A stretch of 22,952 nucleotides of DNA from an uncultured Gammaproteobacteria bacterium (GCA_913051905.1 CAJXBY010000019.1:1-22952); one strand, 5' to 3'. Positions 8,041 through 16,259 are shown, numbered from the stretch's first letter. Notes: generated by a model not told the origin, from the letters alone. A program made the numbers and translations.

Positions 8041-9666
8041 ATGTATCACCTAAAGAAGTATTTTCTACTCATCGCAGTTGGATTGCTTGCCGGATCTGGA
8101 TTGGGCATTCAGAACGCCCTAGGCGATACTGCCAGAGAAAAAACCCTCGTCATCGCAGTGCCTGGAACCCCCGCTTCCATTGATGGAGAGCAGGCATTGA
8201 CTTCTGAAGGTGAGATGATGATGGCCAATATTCACGGTGGCGATCTATTCAGTTACAAGATTATTGAAATACCGAACGATGCAACCGATACCGTCGACTT
8301 GCGTTCTACCGGGGATGGGGGTGTCGTTGGACTCACCGCAGAATCCTGGCAGATGAGTGAGGATGGAAAGACTGTCACTGTCAACCTGCGCAAAGGAATG
8401 ACCAGCCCCTATGGGAACAAGCTAACTGCTGACGATTACGTCTGGTCATGGGCGAGAAGGTTCGAAGTCAAAGCAGTTGGGAAATTCATGGCGGACGTAC
8501 TTGGTATAGATGGACCGGACAGCATTAAGAAAATCGATGATCACACGGTGGAGATCAAGCTAAGAGGCACTACGCCGATTCTGTATAAGATCCTCGCGCA
8601 GAACTATTATGGAGGCCCGTTTGACTCGACCGAAGCAAAAAAACACAGCTCCGCCGATGACCCATGGGCTAAAGAGTGGTTAAGGACCAATTCCGCGGGA
8701 TTCGGTCCGTACCATGTCGAACGCGTGACTCCAGGTGTAGAAACAATTTTAGTCAAGAATGATAATTGGCAGGGACATCAACCCTACTTTGAGAAAATAA
8801 TTCTTAAAGCCGTCCCGGAATCAAGCGCACGACTTGCACTACTCAAAGCAAAGCAGGTTGACATTGCCTGGGGATTGAACGAACGAGAACTCCAAGAAGT
8901 GGCTAAGGACAATCAACTTCAGGTTGCCCGGGCCACTGCTAACAAGCAACTCTATGTCGGGCTAGTCACTGACAAACCACCCTTTGACAACAAAAAGTTA
9001 CGCCAAGCGATGGCCTGGGCAACGCCATATAACGACATCATTCAGAAAGTCTTCTTCGGCAATGCCCGCCGAATGACAAGCATCGTTCCAGATATCTATG
9101 CCGGATATGTCAAGACTTATGAATATGAAACAGACCTGGAAAAAGCAAAGACACTAATGGCCGAGGCCGGTTTCCCAAATGGATTTGATGTCACTTTGTC
9201 CTACAATGCTGCTCAGAAGGAAGCTGAGGAGACAGCAATCCTCGTCAAAAGCAGTTGGGAGCAGGTCGGCGTAAAGGTCAAACTTCAGGCACTGCCAACT
9301 GCAGTATGGGCAGAAAAGAAATATGGCAAACAACTCCAAGCGTTTGCCGAAAATGAGCAGTGGCCATGGAGTGGTGATCCAGGATACTCAGAATGGGTAT
9401 ACCTTGGTAATGGAGCAGACAATTTCATCAACGCCGTCAACTTTGACAATCCTGAATACAATGCACTTTTGGAAAAAACGATGCGTATGATGGATTCTCC
9501 GGAGCGCGCAGCGATCAACAAAAGAGCCCAAGAGATCGTTGCAGAAGACGTTCCTTGGGTACAAGTAGCCTGGTTTGACTGGACAGTTGCAGCGAAGAAG
9601 GGACTAACTGGTTTTCTCTGGACCCCGGACAATCAAATCCGATTCGGATACATCAGGAGACAGTAA
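8041..9666 (+). CDS. ABC transporter substrate-binding protein, family 5 (dipeptide/oligopeptide type)
   Basis: A 541-residue extracytoplasmic solute receptor of the DppA/OppA (SBP_bac_5) family, the usual length. The N-terminus has positive residues (HLKKYF) followed by a hydrophobic stretch ending near NALG at about residue 28, a Sec signal peptide without a clear lipobox. The mature part shows LAESW-type family features (GLTAESWQMSEDGKTVTVNLRKG), then TADDYVWSWARRF, and a C-terminal VAEDVPWVQVAWFDW segment. It binds peptides or related amides in the periplasm and hands them to the permeases encoded downstream. Start: ATG at 8041 with GGAGG seven bases upstream, the strongest ribosome binding site in the operon. 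A strong hairpin follows the gene. Ligand unknown; family 5 proteins also bind opines, nickel and sugars. Confidence 0.92.
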   Translation: MYHLKKYFLLIAVGLLAGSGLGIQNALGDTAREKTLVIAVPGTPASIDGEQALTSEGEMMMANIHGGDLFSYKIIEIPNDATDTVDLRSTGDGGVVGLTAESWQMSEDGKTVTVNLRKGMTSPYGNKLTADDYVWSWARRFEVKAVGKFMADVLGIDGPDSIKKIDDHTVEIKLRGTTPILYKILAQNYYGGPFDSTEAKKHSSADDPWAKEWLRTNSAGFGPYHVERVTPGVETILVKNDNWQGHQPYFEKIILKAVPESSARLALLKAKQVDIAWGLNERELQEVAKDNQLQVARATANKQLYVGLVTDKPPFDNKKLRQAMAWATPYNDIIQKVFFGNARRMTSIVPDIYAGYVKTYEYETDLEKAKTLMAEAGFPNGFDVTLSYNAAQKEAEETAILVKSSWEQVGVKVKLQALPTAVWAEKKYGKQLQAFAENEQWPWSGDPGYSEWVYLGNGADNFINAVNFDNPEYNALLEKTMRMMDSPERAAINKRAQEIVAEDVPWVQVAWFDWTVAAKKGLTGFLWTPDNQIRFGYIRRQ

Positions 9667-9698
9667 ACAATTAGAAGACCTTAATTGCCTGAAGCATA

Positions 9699-9727
9699 GG
9701 CAGCCCGCAGTAATTCTGCGGGCTGCC
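9699..9727 (+). terminator. Strong hairpin after the binding-protein gene (attenuator or mRNA-stabilising element)
   Basis: A perfect 12-bp inverted repeat, GGCAGCCCGCAG and its complement, encloses a five-base loop TAATT, 33 bases after the binding-protein stop codon. It is GC-rich within an AT-rich gap. No run of T follows, so it is not a textbook intrinsic terminator. Hairpins at this position in ABC importer operons commonly raise the binding protein above the membrane components by protecting the upstream mRNA end or by partial termination. The repeat is seen directly; the role is inferred. Confidence 0.7.
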
Positions 9728-9810
9728 TGATAAGAATATTTGAAGTTAATACATCCATCCTGTAAGGACCAATTTTTTTAATAAGTCTCAGATTACTTTG
9801 GAGGATTATC

Positions 9811-10839
9811 ATGTGCACGAACATAGGGGCGACTGGAAGTAGTGTAGGACGTACTGGGAAGACCTACATTGGCAGTGTCAGTGATGATCCCTATGACATT
9901 CGAACGAAGGTCGTCGTTCGAAGAAATCCAACAGAGCTCGGTTACATTGGCACACATTTGTCTCCTCTGAATGAAGTGTCATCTGCCGCTGATTATTCTG
10001 ATTCTGTAAGTGGCGCGCCGACTCGAGGACTGAACGAAAAAGGCCTGGCATTCACGTGGACACTAGCTCTCGAGAAGAAAGAAAACAAACCCACCGACGG
10101 TGCTATGCGGCCCCACGATGCCTGGGCCAAAGTCATGGCCACCTGCGGAACTACGGGTGAGGCCCTCACTATGTTGGAAAGTCTGCCACGGGATTTTGCC
10201 GGCGCTGGAATGCTGGCAGACAAGCAGGGAAACCTGGTTTTAGTGGAATTGGGCCGAAAAAAAATCGAAGTTCGAGAAAGATTCGATGCGAAATCTGGAG
10301 GCACGGGGACAAACGTCAATTGTTGGATAAAAATGCAGAAGGCGGAAGGCGACCCAATGGTCTCTATAGCAAACCCCGATGTTCCTAACCAATCGAGGTT
10401 CTCTCGTTCGGAAAAGCTGCTTGGTACAGCAGAAGGCAACATCGACCTATCTCGGATTATAAGCATCCTCAGCGATCACGAACACCGCGATCGATTCGCT
10501 GGCGACAATCCATGGATCCCCGGCCACGGCTATTCAATATGTAACCATGGCAGCCTTCGAACTGAAGAATTTGTCGCCGACAGACCGGCTTGGGGTAGTG
10601 TCAGTGCAGAGGTTATTGCTCCTATGGATGACACATTTTGGTACACATACGGTTGGCCTTGCGGCGAAACACCCGATCATGGAGATCAACTCCTACAGGA
10701 GCGCTCTTGGGGTCAATTTATTGGTTTCAAATTAGCTGATCTGCCTGCAGGAGAGTACACGACTTTGACGGGAGAACTCACTCACCTTGCTTTGCAGCAA
10801 GCCAATAGACTTTGTTTTTCTGATGATGCAAACAATTAG
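9811..10839 (+). CDS. N-terminal-nucleophile (Ntn) amidohydrolase, C45/C69 or choloylglycine hydrolase-like
   Basis: A 342-residue protein that begins Met-Cys-Thr-Asn. Cys2 would be exposed by methionine removal and serve as the N-terminal nucleophile, as in C69 dipeptidases and choloylglycine/penicillin V hydrolases; C45 acyltransferases share the fold. An SDDPYDIRTKVVVR segment at about 24-37 and LNEKGLAFTW at about 73-82 fit the Ntn beta-sandwich, and the length fits. No signal peptide is visible, so it should act in the cytosol on linear amides or dipeptides. It lies inside the importer operon, between the binding protein and the permeases, which suggests it hydrolyses the imported compound. 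Start: ATG with GGAGG six bases upstream, nearly as strong as that of the binding-protein gene. The superfamily is likely; the precise family and substrate are uncertain. Confidence 0.72.
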   Translation: MCTNIGATGSSVGRTGKTYIGSVSDDPYDIRTKVVVRRNPTELGYIGTHLSPLNEVSSAADYSDSVSGAPTRGLNEKGLAFTWTLALEKKENKPTDGAMRPHDAWAKVMATCGTTGEALTMLESLPRDFAGAGMLADKQGNLVLVELGRKKIEVRERFDAKSGGTGTNVNCWIKMQKAEGDPMVSIANPDVPNQSRFSRSEKLLGTAEGNIDLSRIISILSDHEHRDRFAGDNPWIPGHGYSICNHGSLRTEEFVADRPAWGSVSAEVIAPMDDTFWYTYGWPCGETPDHGDQLLQERSWGQFIGFKLADLPAGEYTTLTGELTHLALQQANRLCFSDDANN

Positions 10840-10924
10840 AAGCAGCAGGGGCTGAATCTGAGGCTGCAAAATCAATCCGAATGAGCGTCACAAAATTAAT
10901 TGTTACGACCTATAAATCGATCAA

Positions 10925-11935
10925 ATGCGCTTTCTTAAATATATAGTCAAAAGACTTTTTTTCCTGGTACCACAACTATTTGTCGTCTCTCTAATCGTTT
11001 TTTTCCTTGTTCGTCTTCTGCCAGGAGACCCGGCCTTCCTTATGGCTGGCCAATTTGCCACTCAGGAACGAATAGATGAAGTCCGAGAAGAGCTCGGGTT
11101 AAATCAACCGTTATACAAGCAATACAGCATCTATGTCGGAAAGGTCCTTCAAGGTGATTTTGGGCGGTCATGGCGGACATCGCAGACAGTAAAAGATGAC
11201 ATCAAACAGAGATTGCCCGCTACGCTGGAACTCGTTTTGACCAGTGGCATTCTATCTGTCCTTCTCGGTATACCCATTGGGGTATACACCGCAATAAATC
11301 GCAGAGGCATTGCAGACAAAGTGTTGTTTGTCTATGGCATGCTTGCTGGATCAATTCCAGATTTCTGGCTTGGATTAATACTGATCTTTCTGTTCTTCTC
11401 AGTTTTGGGCATTGTTCCCGGCCCAATTGGACAACTGGATCCGATCCTATCCACCCCACCTTATGTTACCGGTGCAATAGTGATTGATGCCCTTATTGCG
11501 GGCGACTTTGAAGCATTCGGTTCGGCATTGAAACATCTAATTCTTCCAGTGACGACTCTAACTCTGGTCTACATGACTCTCATTATCAAAAATGTGCGAT
11601 CAACAGTTGAAGAAATGCTCAACTCTGACTTTGTTCAACATGCTCGAGCGCTGGGAATTTCCCAGAAACTGCAACTGCGCTACGCGCTTTTTAATTCACT
11701 TCCCCCAGTCGTCACTGTCGTTGGTATTGTCTTCTGGTTCTTACTTGGCGGCGCTGTACTTGTAGAAATTGTTTTTGCCTGGGGCGGACTGGGCCAATAT
11801 GCGGTAGAGGCTGTTGTCAATTCGGACTATGCACCTTTACAAGCATTCGTTCTTCTGGCCGCTGCTTTCACCTTATTCATCTTCCTATTGGTAGATCTGG
11901 CCTATTTTCTTATCGATCCTAGAATTAAGGCGTAG
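10925..11935 (+). CDS. ABC transporter permease, DppB/OppB type
   Basis: A 336-residue inner-membrane permease with about six membrane helices. The opening KYIVKRLFFLVPQLFVVSLIVFFLVRLLPGDPA is typical of DppB-like proteins, as is the following EELGLNQPLYKQYSIYVGKVLQGDFG periplasmic segment. The cytoplasmic EAA-type coupling loop is visible as DFVQHARALGISQKLQLRYALFNSLPP at about residues 236-262. It should form the pore with the next gene product and import the ligand of the family 5 binding protein. It lies 85 bp after the Ntn hydrolase gene. No clear Shine-Dalgarno sequence precedes the ATG at 10925, unlike the two genes before it. The function as an ABC permease is secure; the transported compound is unknown. 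Confidence 0.93.
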   Translation: MRFLKYIVKRLFFLVPQLFVVSLIVFFLVRLLPGDPAFLMAGQFATQERIDEVREELGLNQPLYKQYSIYVGKVLQGDFGRSWRTSQTVKDDIKQRLPATLELVLTSGILSVLLGIPIGVYTAINRRGIADKVLFVYGMLAGSIPDFWLGLILIFLFFSVLGIVPGPIGQLDPILSTPPYVTGAIVIDALIAGDFEAFGSALKHLILPVTTLTLVYMTLIIKNVRSTVEEMLNSDFVQHARALGISQKLQLRYALFNSLPPVVTVVGIVFWFLLGGAVLVEIVFAWGGLGQYAVEAVVNSDYAPLQAFVLLAAAFTLFIFLLVDLAYFLIDPRIKA

Positions 11936-11970
11936 TTGATGTTGCCTTTCCAACACATGCTTTTTGAATC

Positions 11971-12840
11971 GTGACTGTTCCTCCCGTTATACGCAATTTC
12001 TGGCGGTTCGCGGCCAGGCGCCCATCATTCATGACCGGGCTAGTTATAGTCCTAATCACGCTTTTTCTTGCGATATTTGGCCCGGTAATTGCTCCCTTTG
12101 ATCCCGAACATGCTTTGCCTGGTGTTTCTCTAACAGCACCGTCGTTTGAAAACTGGATGGGCACTGATGTATCTGGAATGGATATCTTCTCTCGCGTTAT
12201 TTCCGCTCCACGCATTGACCTAACCATTGCGCTTGTGTCCTCTACCATTGCTTTTGTCGTCGGCGTATTTCTTGGTGTTGTGTCTGGATATTTCTCCGGA
12301 ACACCCGGTCCGGGCAGATACGTCAGTGAAGGCATCATGCGCGGCGCTGACATACTTCAGGCATTTCCGATATTCATATTCGCTCTAGCGTTGGTCGGTT
12401 TTCGAGGACCCGGCACCGAAAATGTCATCGCGGCACTCGCGTTTCTCAATATCCCTTATTTTCTTAGAATTACACGGGGGAGCGTCTTACAGGTTCGTGA
12501 ACGACCTTTTGTAGAAGCGGCTAGGTGCTCTGGCAATTCTGAGATAAGAGTCGCATTTCGCCATGTCATGCCGAATGCGCTGACTCCAGCACTGGCAAAT
12601 ATTTCACCTGGCATTGGGTTTTCGATTCTACTAACCTCGGCTTTAAGTTTCGTTGGTGCTGGCGTACCTAAACCTACCGCTGAATGGGGTTCTATGATCT
12701 CGATCGGTGCTCCAAACATGATGACAGGACAGTGGTGGACTGCATTCTTTCCAGGCCTGGCATTAGGCCTGACAGTACTGGGTTATGCACTGGTCGGTGA
12801 TGGTTTAAGAGACTATATGGATCCGGCCAAGAGAAACTAA
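11971..12840 (+). CDS. ABC transporter permease, DppC/OppC type
   Basis: A 289-residue inner-membrane permease paired with the DppB-type protein. It shows FWRFAARRPSFMTGLVIVLI before helix 1, then the family-typical NWMGTDVSGMDIFSRVISAPRIDL, and an EAA loop at VEAARCSGNSEIRVAFRHVMPNAL (about 181-204). The start is GTG at 11971: a stop in the same frame at 11965 rules out any earlier start, and no ATG precedes the basic pre-helix segment. No Shine-Dalgarno sequence is evident. It is 35 bp after the DppB stop and 3 bp before the TTG of the ATPase gene, so it belongs to a single transcript. An ATG at 12030 would cut off the basic N-terminus and is less likely. Confidence 0.92.
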   Translation: MTVPPVIRNFWRFAARRPSFMTGLVIVLITLFLAIFGPVIAPFDPEHALPGVSLTAPSFENWMGTDVSGMDIFSRVISAPRIDLTIALVSSTIAFVVGVFLGVVSGYFSGTPGPGRYVSEGIMRGADILQAFPIFIFALALVGFRGPGTENVIAALAFLNIPYFLRITRGSVLQVRERPFVEAARCSGNSEIRVAFRHVMPNALTPALANISPGIGFSILLTSALSFVGAGVPKPTAEWGSMISIGAPNMMTGQWWTAFFPGLALGLTVLGYALVGDGLRDYMDPAKRN

Positions 12841-12843
12841 AAA

Positions 12844-13827
12844 TTGGACGCCCTACTCGACATTCGCGACCTCAAAGTCTCTTTCCAGGGCGAGTCCGGA
12901 GAAGTCGACGTTCTAAACAACACATCTCTTTCCTTATTAAATAAGGAATCACTTGGTATTGTCGGTGAGTCTGGTTCCGGAAAGACCATTCTCATCAAAT
13001 CTATTCTTGGGCTTCTAGAACCACCGTGGAAAATCCACAACGGGCAGGCGTTGTTTGATGGGGTCGATCTTATTGCGTCAAGTGAGGAGTCCTTAACCAA
13101 GATAAGAGGACGGGATATCGCAGTAACAACACCCGAACCGCGGAAGCATTTAAATCCTTTAATGACAATTGGCAATCAGATCGCCAACGTCATACGGGCA
13201 CATAACCCAATATCTAAACCTGAATCTCTGCAAAACGCTAAAGAACTACTGACTAAAGTAGGAATCCCTGACCCTGCGGTCAGACTCAATTCATATCCTC
13301 ACGAATTGAGCGGTGGAATGTGTCAGCGAGTCATCATTGCCATGGCGCTAGCAAATTCAACCCGCGTGCTAATTGCTGATGAGCCTACTGCAGGTCTAGA
13401 TGTCACAATTTCTCGCCAGATTCTTGATGTCATGCGAGACCTTGTTCGCGACTTCGACTCTTCTCTGATCCTCGTCTCGAGAGACCTGGGCGTTGTCGCA
13501 CATTACTGCGAGCGTGTCGCAGTAATGTACAAAGGACGCGTACTGGAGGTTGCTGACATAGCCAGTTTCTTCGAAGGACCTGGGCACCCTTATAGCCGGC
13601 ATCTAATTCTTGCCTCACAGGCATCTCGTGATTCCGCTTTATCTGAAAATCTATCCACTGAACAGAGGTCTGCTTCATCTACGAACGGTTGTGTTTACTA
13701 TCCACGCTGCCCGGTATCCATAGACCGGTGTCAATCAGAGACGCCAAAAGAAGAGAAACTGAGCAAGACACATCTAGCGGCGTGTTTTCGAAGTTCTGAG
13801 GTCGCTTCCGGCCTAACACTCAAATAA
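12844..13827 (+). CDS. ABC transporter ATP-binding protein, DppD type, with degenerate Q-loop and H-loop
   Basis: A 327-residue nucleotide-binding subunit for peptide-type import. Walker A is GESGSGKT at 41-48, the signature LSGGM is at 155-159, and Walker B with the catalytic Glu is VLIADE at 175-180. Two key residues are missing. The Q-loop reads VTTPEPRKHLNP, with Pro97 where FQEP or FQDP has Gln. The switch loop reads LVSRDLG, with Arg213 instead of His. The C-terminal oligo-HPY domain keeps four cysteines (C283, C289, C296, C314), spaced as in family members that bind an iron-sulfur cluster. Start: TTG at 12844, three bases after the dppC stop, without a clear ribosome binding site. The stop overlaps the next ATG by one base (TAATG). 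Probably the regulatory, weakly hydrolysing half of an asymmetric ATPase pair. Confidence 0.92.
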   Translation: MDALLDIRDLKVSFQGESGEVDVLNNTSLSLLNKESLGIVGESGSGKTILIKSILGLLEPPWKIHNGQALFDGVDLIASSEESLTKIRGRDIAVTTPEPRKHLNPLMTIGNQIANVIRAHNPISKPESLQNAKELLTKVGIPDPAVRLNSYPHELSGGMCQRVIIAMALANSTRVLIADEPTAGLDVTISRQILDVMRDLVRDFDSSLILVSRDLGVVAHYCERVAVMYKGRVLEVADIASFFEGPGHPYSRHLILASQASRDSALSENLSTEQRSASSTNGCVYYPRCPVSIDRCQSETPKEEKLSKTHLAACFRSSEVASGLTLK

Positions 13828-14795
13828 TGTCTGAATATCTCCTTGAAGTCAGTGATCTAGTCAAATACTTTCCGGCTGGACGTAGCCGTTCGGTGAAAGC
13901 CATTAATGGAGTATCTTTAGGAATCAAACGAGGAGAAGCTCTCGCACTCGTTGGTGAGAGCGGCTCTGGTAAAACGACAGTCGGTCGCTGTATCTTGCGG
14001 CTTCTAGAGCCCACAGAAGGCAATATCGTATTTCAAGGGGAAGATATCCATTCTCTTAAATCTAACGCATTTCGGAAAATGCGAGACAAGATACAAATGG
14101 TTTTTCAGGAACCATATGATTCTCTAAACCCGCGAATGCCCATTGGGAGAATCGTTGTCGAACCTCTTCTATTGGTTGGTAATGCAACTGAACCCGAACG
14201 GAAGGATCGACTCGAAGAGATCTTTTCGATGGTTCAGTTAGACCTATCCGTTGCAGAGAAGTTTCCTCATCAATTGAGCGCTGGCGAGCAGCAGCGAGTT
14301 GGTATTGCACGAGCGCTGATAACGAAGCCTGAATTAGTGGTCTTAGATGAACCGACATCGGCCCTAGATGTTTCTGTTAGAGCCGAGATACTCAATCTGC
14401 TTGGGGAACTACAGCAAAGTCTAAACCTATCTTATCTGTTTATTTCACATGATCTTACAGCGGTCCGACGCGTTTGCGACCGGATTGCGGTTATGTATCT
14501 CGGGAAAATTGTCGAAATCGGTGAAACCGAATCATTGTTTGAAAACCCTCTACACCCGTACAGTAAAGCGCTACTTTCCTCTGTTTTATATCCAGATCCT
14601 AAACACACTCCATCAAGGTTTGTTCTCACAGGCGAAATCCCTAGCCCAATTAACCTGCCGAACGGTTGTCATCTCCGACAACGTTGTCCCTGGGCCGTTG
14701 ACACCTGTGAAATTCAATACCCAGAACTCAACGAAGTGATCACGGATCGTTTTGTGAGTTGTTATCGCGTATCGGCCGAAAACAATCAGCCATGA
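13827..14795 (+). CDS. ABC transporter ATP-binding protein, DppF type
   Basis: A 322-residue ATPase subunit and partner of the DppD-type protein. Walker A is GESGSGKT at 43-50, the Q-loop MVFQEPYDSLNP has Gln94, Walker B is VVLDEP at 171-176 and the switch loop FISHDL has His208. The signature is LSAGE at 150-154, where the second glycine-type position holds Ala instead of Gly. The C-terminal oligo-HPY extension has the CX5CX6C pattern, with a further Cys near the end. ATPase site 1 (this protein's Walker motifs plus the DppD LSGGM) looks canonical, while site 2 (DppD Walker and loops plus this LSAGE) looks degenerate. Start: ATG overlapping the dppD stop by one base. It is the last gene of the importer operon. 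Confidence 0.93.
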   Translation: MSEYLLEVSDLVKYFPAGRSRSVKAINGVSLGIKRGEALALVGESGSGKTTVGRCILRLLEPTEGNIVFQGEDIHSLKSNAFRKMRDKIQMVFQEPYDSLNPRMPIGRIVVEPLLLVGNATEPERKDRLEEIFSMVQLDLSVAEKFPHQLSAGEQQRVGIARALITKPELVVLDEPTSALDVSVRAEILNLLGELQQSLNLSYLFISHDLTAVRRVCDRIAVMYLGKIVEIGETESLFENPLHPYSKALLSSVLYPDPKHTPSRFVLTGEIPSPINLPNGCHLRQRCPWAVDTCEIQYPELNEVITDRFVSCYRVSAENNQP

Positions 14796-15143
14796 CGACT
14801 GGAATCTCCTCAATCAATCCCAGCTGTTCTAAGACCCCTGAAAACTCTAAACTAGAATTATCTGAACCACACCAGCTCTAGAGGTCAACGAGTCTAGTTT
14901 TATCCAGGGTAGATGAAACCCGTAATATTATGTCTCTCATTCGCCTGTCGCAGCCCGAATTTTCGTGGAGGGAGCTTTTCCAAAGTAGATTGAAGAGGTT
15001 TTCCCAGTCACGGTTTCTAACTTTAGGTTGAGATCTTTAGATAAGCAGCATCGCGGGTGCAACCACCAGGTCCCCGACGACTACGTCTTACTTAAGCATT
15101 CAGTAGGCGAATTCGGGCCAAGATTATTTAATGGAAAGTTTAG
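14796..15143. other. Non-coding gap after the ABC operon
   Basis: No convincing gene is present in these 348 bp. They contain an imperfect long-range inverted repeat, AAACTAGA at 14849-14856 and TCTAGTTT at 14893-14900, with a small CTCTAGAG palindrome between the arms at 14876-14883. This is too loosely spaced for a simple terminator. A 16-base stretch at 14997-15012 equals the core of a common cloning-vector primer site (see findings). A promoter for the flavin reductase gene should lie here, but I cannot point to one. The end of the gap marks a visible shift from AT-richer to GC-richer sequence. Confidence 0.5.
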
Positions 15144-16259
15144 GTGGAAAATACACTATTTAGTCAAATTTCGCTCCGTGGATTGACGGTGAACAACCGT
15201 ATCGTGGTCTCACCGATGTGCCAGTATGCCGCGGAAAACGGCTCTGCATCGGATTGGCACCTGATGCATCTGGGTCAGTTTGCCATGGGTGCTGGTGGCC
15301 TGCTAATGACCGAAGCGACCCATGTCAGTCCTGTGGGTCGGATCTCGCCACGATGTTTAGGCCTTTACTGCGACGAAAACGAACGGACGATTCGGCACGT
15401 GATCGATTTCTGTCGGGCGTACGGCGTTGTTGCGATCGGCACCCAACTCGCCCACGCCGGACGCAAGGCATCGACCCGGCCACCACTGGACGGTGGAGGC
15501 AGTCTGGGTATGGGGGAAGGTGGTTGGCAGACTGTTGCCCCTTCGGCTCTACCGTACGCTGACTGGCACACACCATCGGAATTGGATCAGGCCGGATTGG
15601 ACCTGGTCAAGGCGCAGTTTGTCGAAGCAACCGTGCGCGCCGATCGGATCGGATTCGACCTGATCGAGGTGCACGGTGCCCACGGCTATCTAATTCATCA
15701 GTTTTGTTCACCGCTATCAAACCAGCGAAGGGACGAATACGGAGGTTCACTGGACAACAGAATTCGCTTTCCGCTTGAGGTCTTCGAAGCCATGCGGGCC
15801 GTGTGGCCCACGGATAAACCAATGGGCATGCGAATTACGGCTAAGGACTGGGTCGATGGTGGGTGGGATATGGATGACTGCGTTTACTTTGCCAACGCGT
15901 TGAAATCGCTGGGGTGTGATTTTGTGGATGTCAGTTCTGGTGGGGTGGACCCTCGTCAAAAGATTGAGGTCGGACCAGGCTACCAGGTGCCATTTTCCGA
16001 ACGGATCCGCCAGGACACCGGTCTGCACACGTGGGCAGTGGGTATGATTACCGAACCGCAACAGGCTGATGACATCATCGCCAGCGGAAAGGCTGATATG
16101 GTTGCGCTGGCCCGCGCAATGATGGCGGACCCCCGCTGGGCCTGGCACGCCGCGATTTCACTGGGTGTGGACACTCCCTGGTCAAAGATGTACTTGCGAG
16201 CTCATCCGCGTTACCAAGGTCAATTCTTTCCGCGTCATGACGGCCAGCCGATTCGCTGA
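15144..16259 (+). CDS. NADH:flavin oxidoreductase, OYE family (YqjM/XenA-like)
   Basis: A 371-residue FMN-binding TIM-barrel ene-reductase of the YqjM/XenA branch of old yellow enzymes. Branch markers are SPMCQY with Cys26 and Tyr28, the EATH segment near 57-60, QLAHAGRK at 101-108, and the substrate-binding His177 and His180 in EVHGAHGYLIHQF followed by SPLSNQRRDEYGGSLDNR. These enzymes reduce activated C=C bonds of enones, enals or nitro compounds with NAD(P)H in the cytosol. Start: GTG at 15144 with GGAAAG five bases upstream; family proteins begin only a few residues before LFSQISLRGL, so this start fits. It is followed 40 bp later by the NylB-like hydrolase gene, with which it probably shares a transcript. 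The physiological substrate is unknown. Confidence 0.92.
   Translation: MENTLFSQISLRGLTVNNRIVVSPMCQYAAENGSASDWHLMHLGQFAMGAGGLLMTEATHVSPVGRISPRCLGLYCDENERTIRHVIDFCRAYGVVAIGTQLAHAGRKASTRPPLDGGGSLGMGEGGWQTVAPSALPYADWHTPSELDQAGLDLVKAQFVEATVRADRIGFDLIEVHGAHGYLIHQFCSPLSNQRRDEYGGSLDNRIRFPLEVFEAMRAVWPTDKPMGMRITAKDWVDGGWDMDDCVYFANALKSLGCDFVDVSSGGVDPRQKIEVGPGYQVPFSERIRQDTGLHTWAVGMITEPQQADDIIASGKADMVALARAMMADPRWAWHAAISLGVDTPWSKMYLRAHPRYQGQFFPRHDGQPIR

Noticed and set aside
11925..12353. 142-codon minus-strand ORF across the dppB-dppC junction
   Set aside because: Antisense to conserved permease sequence, low-complexity Thr/Pro-rich translation, no ribosome binding site.
14849..14900. Inverted repeat after dppF considered as a terminator
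   Set aside because: Arms of eight bases are separated by 36 bases and no T tract follows, so a functional terminator is not supported.
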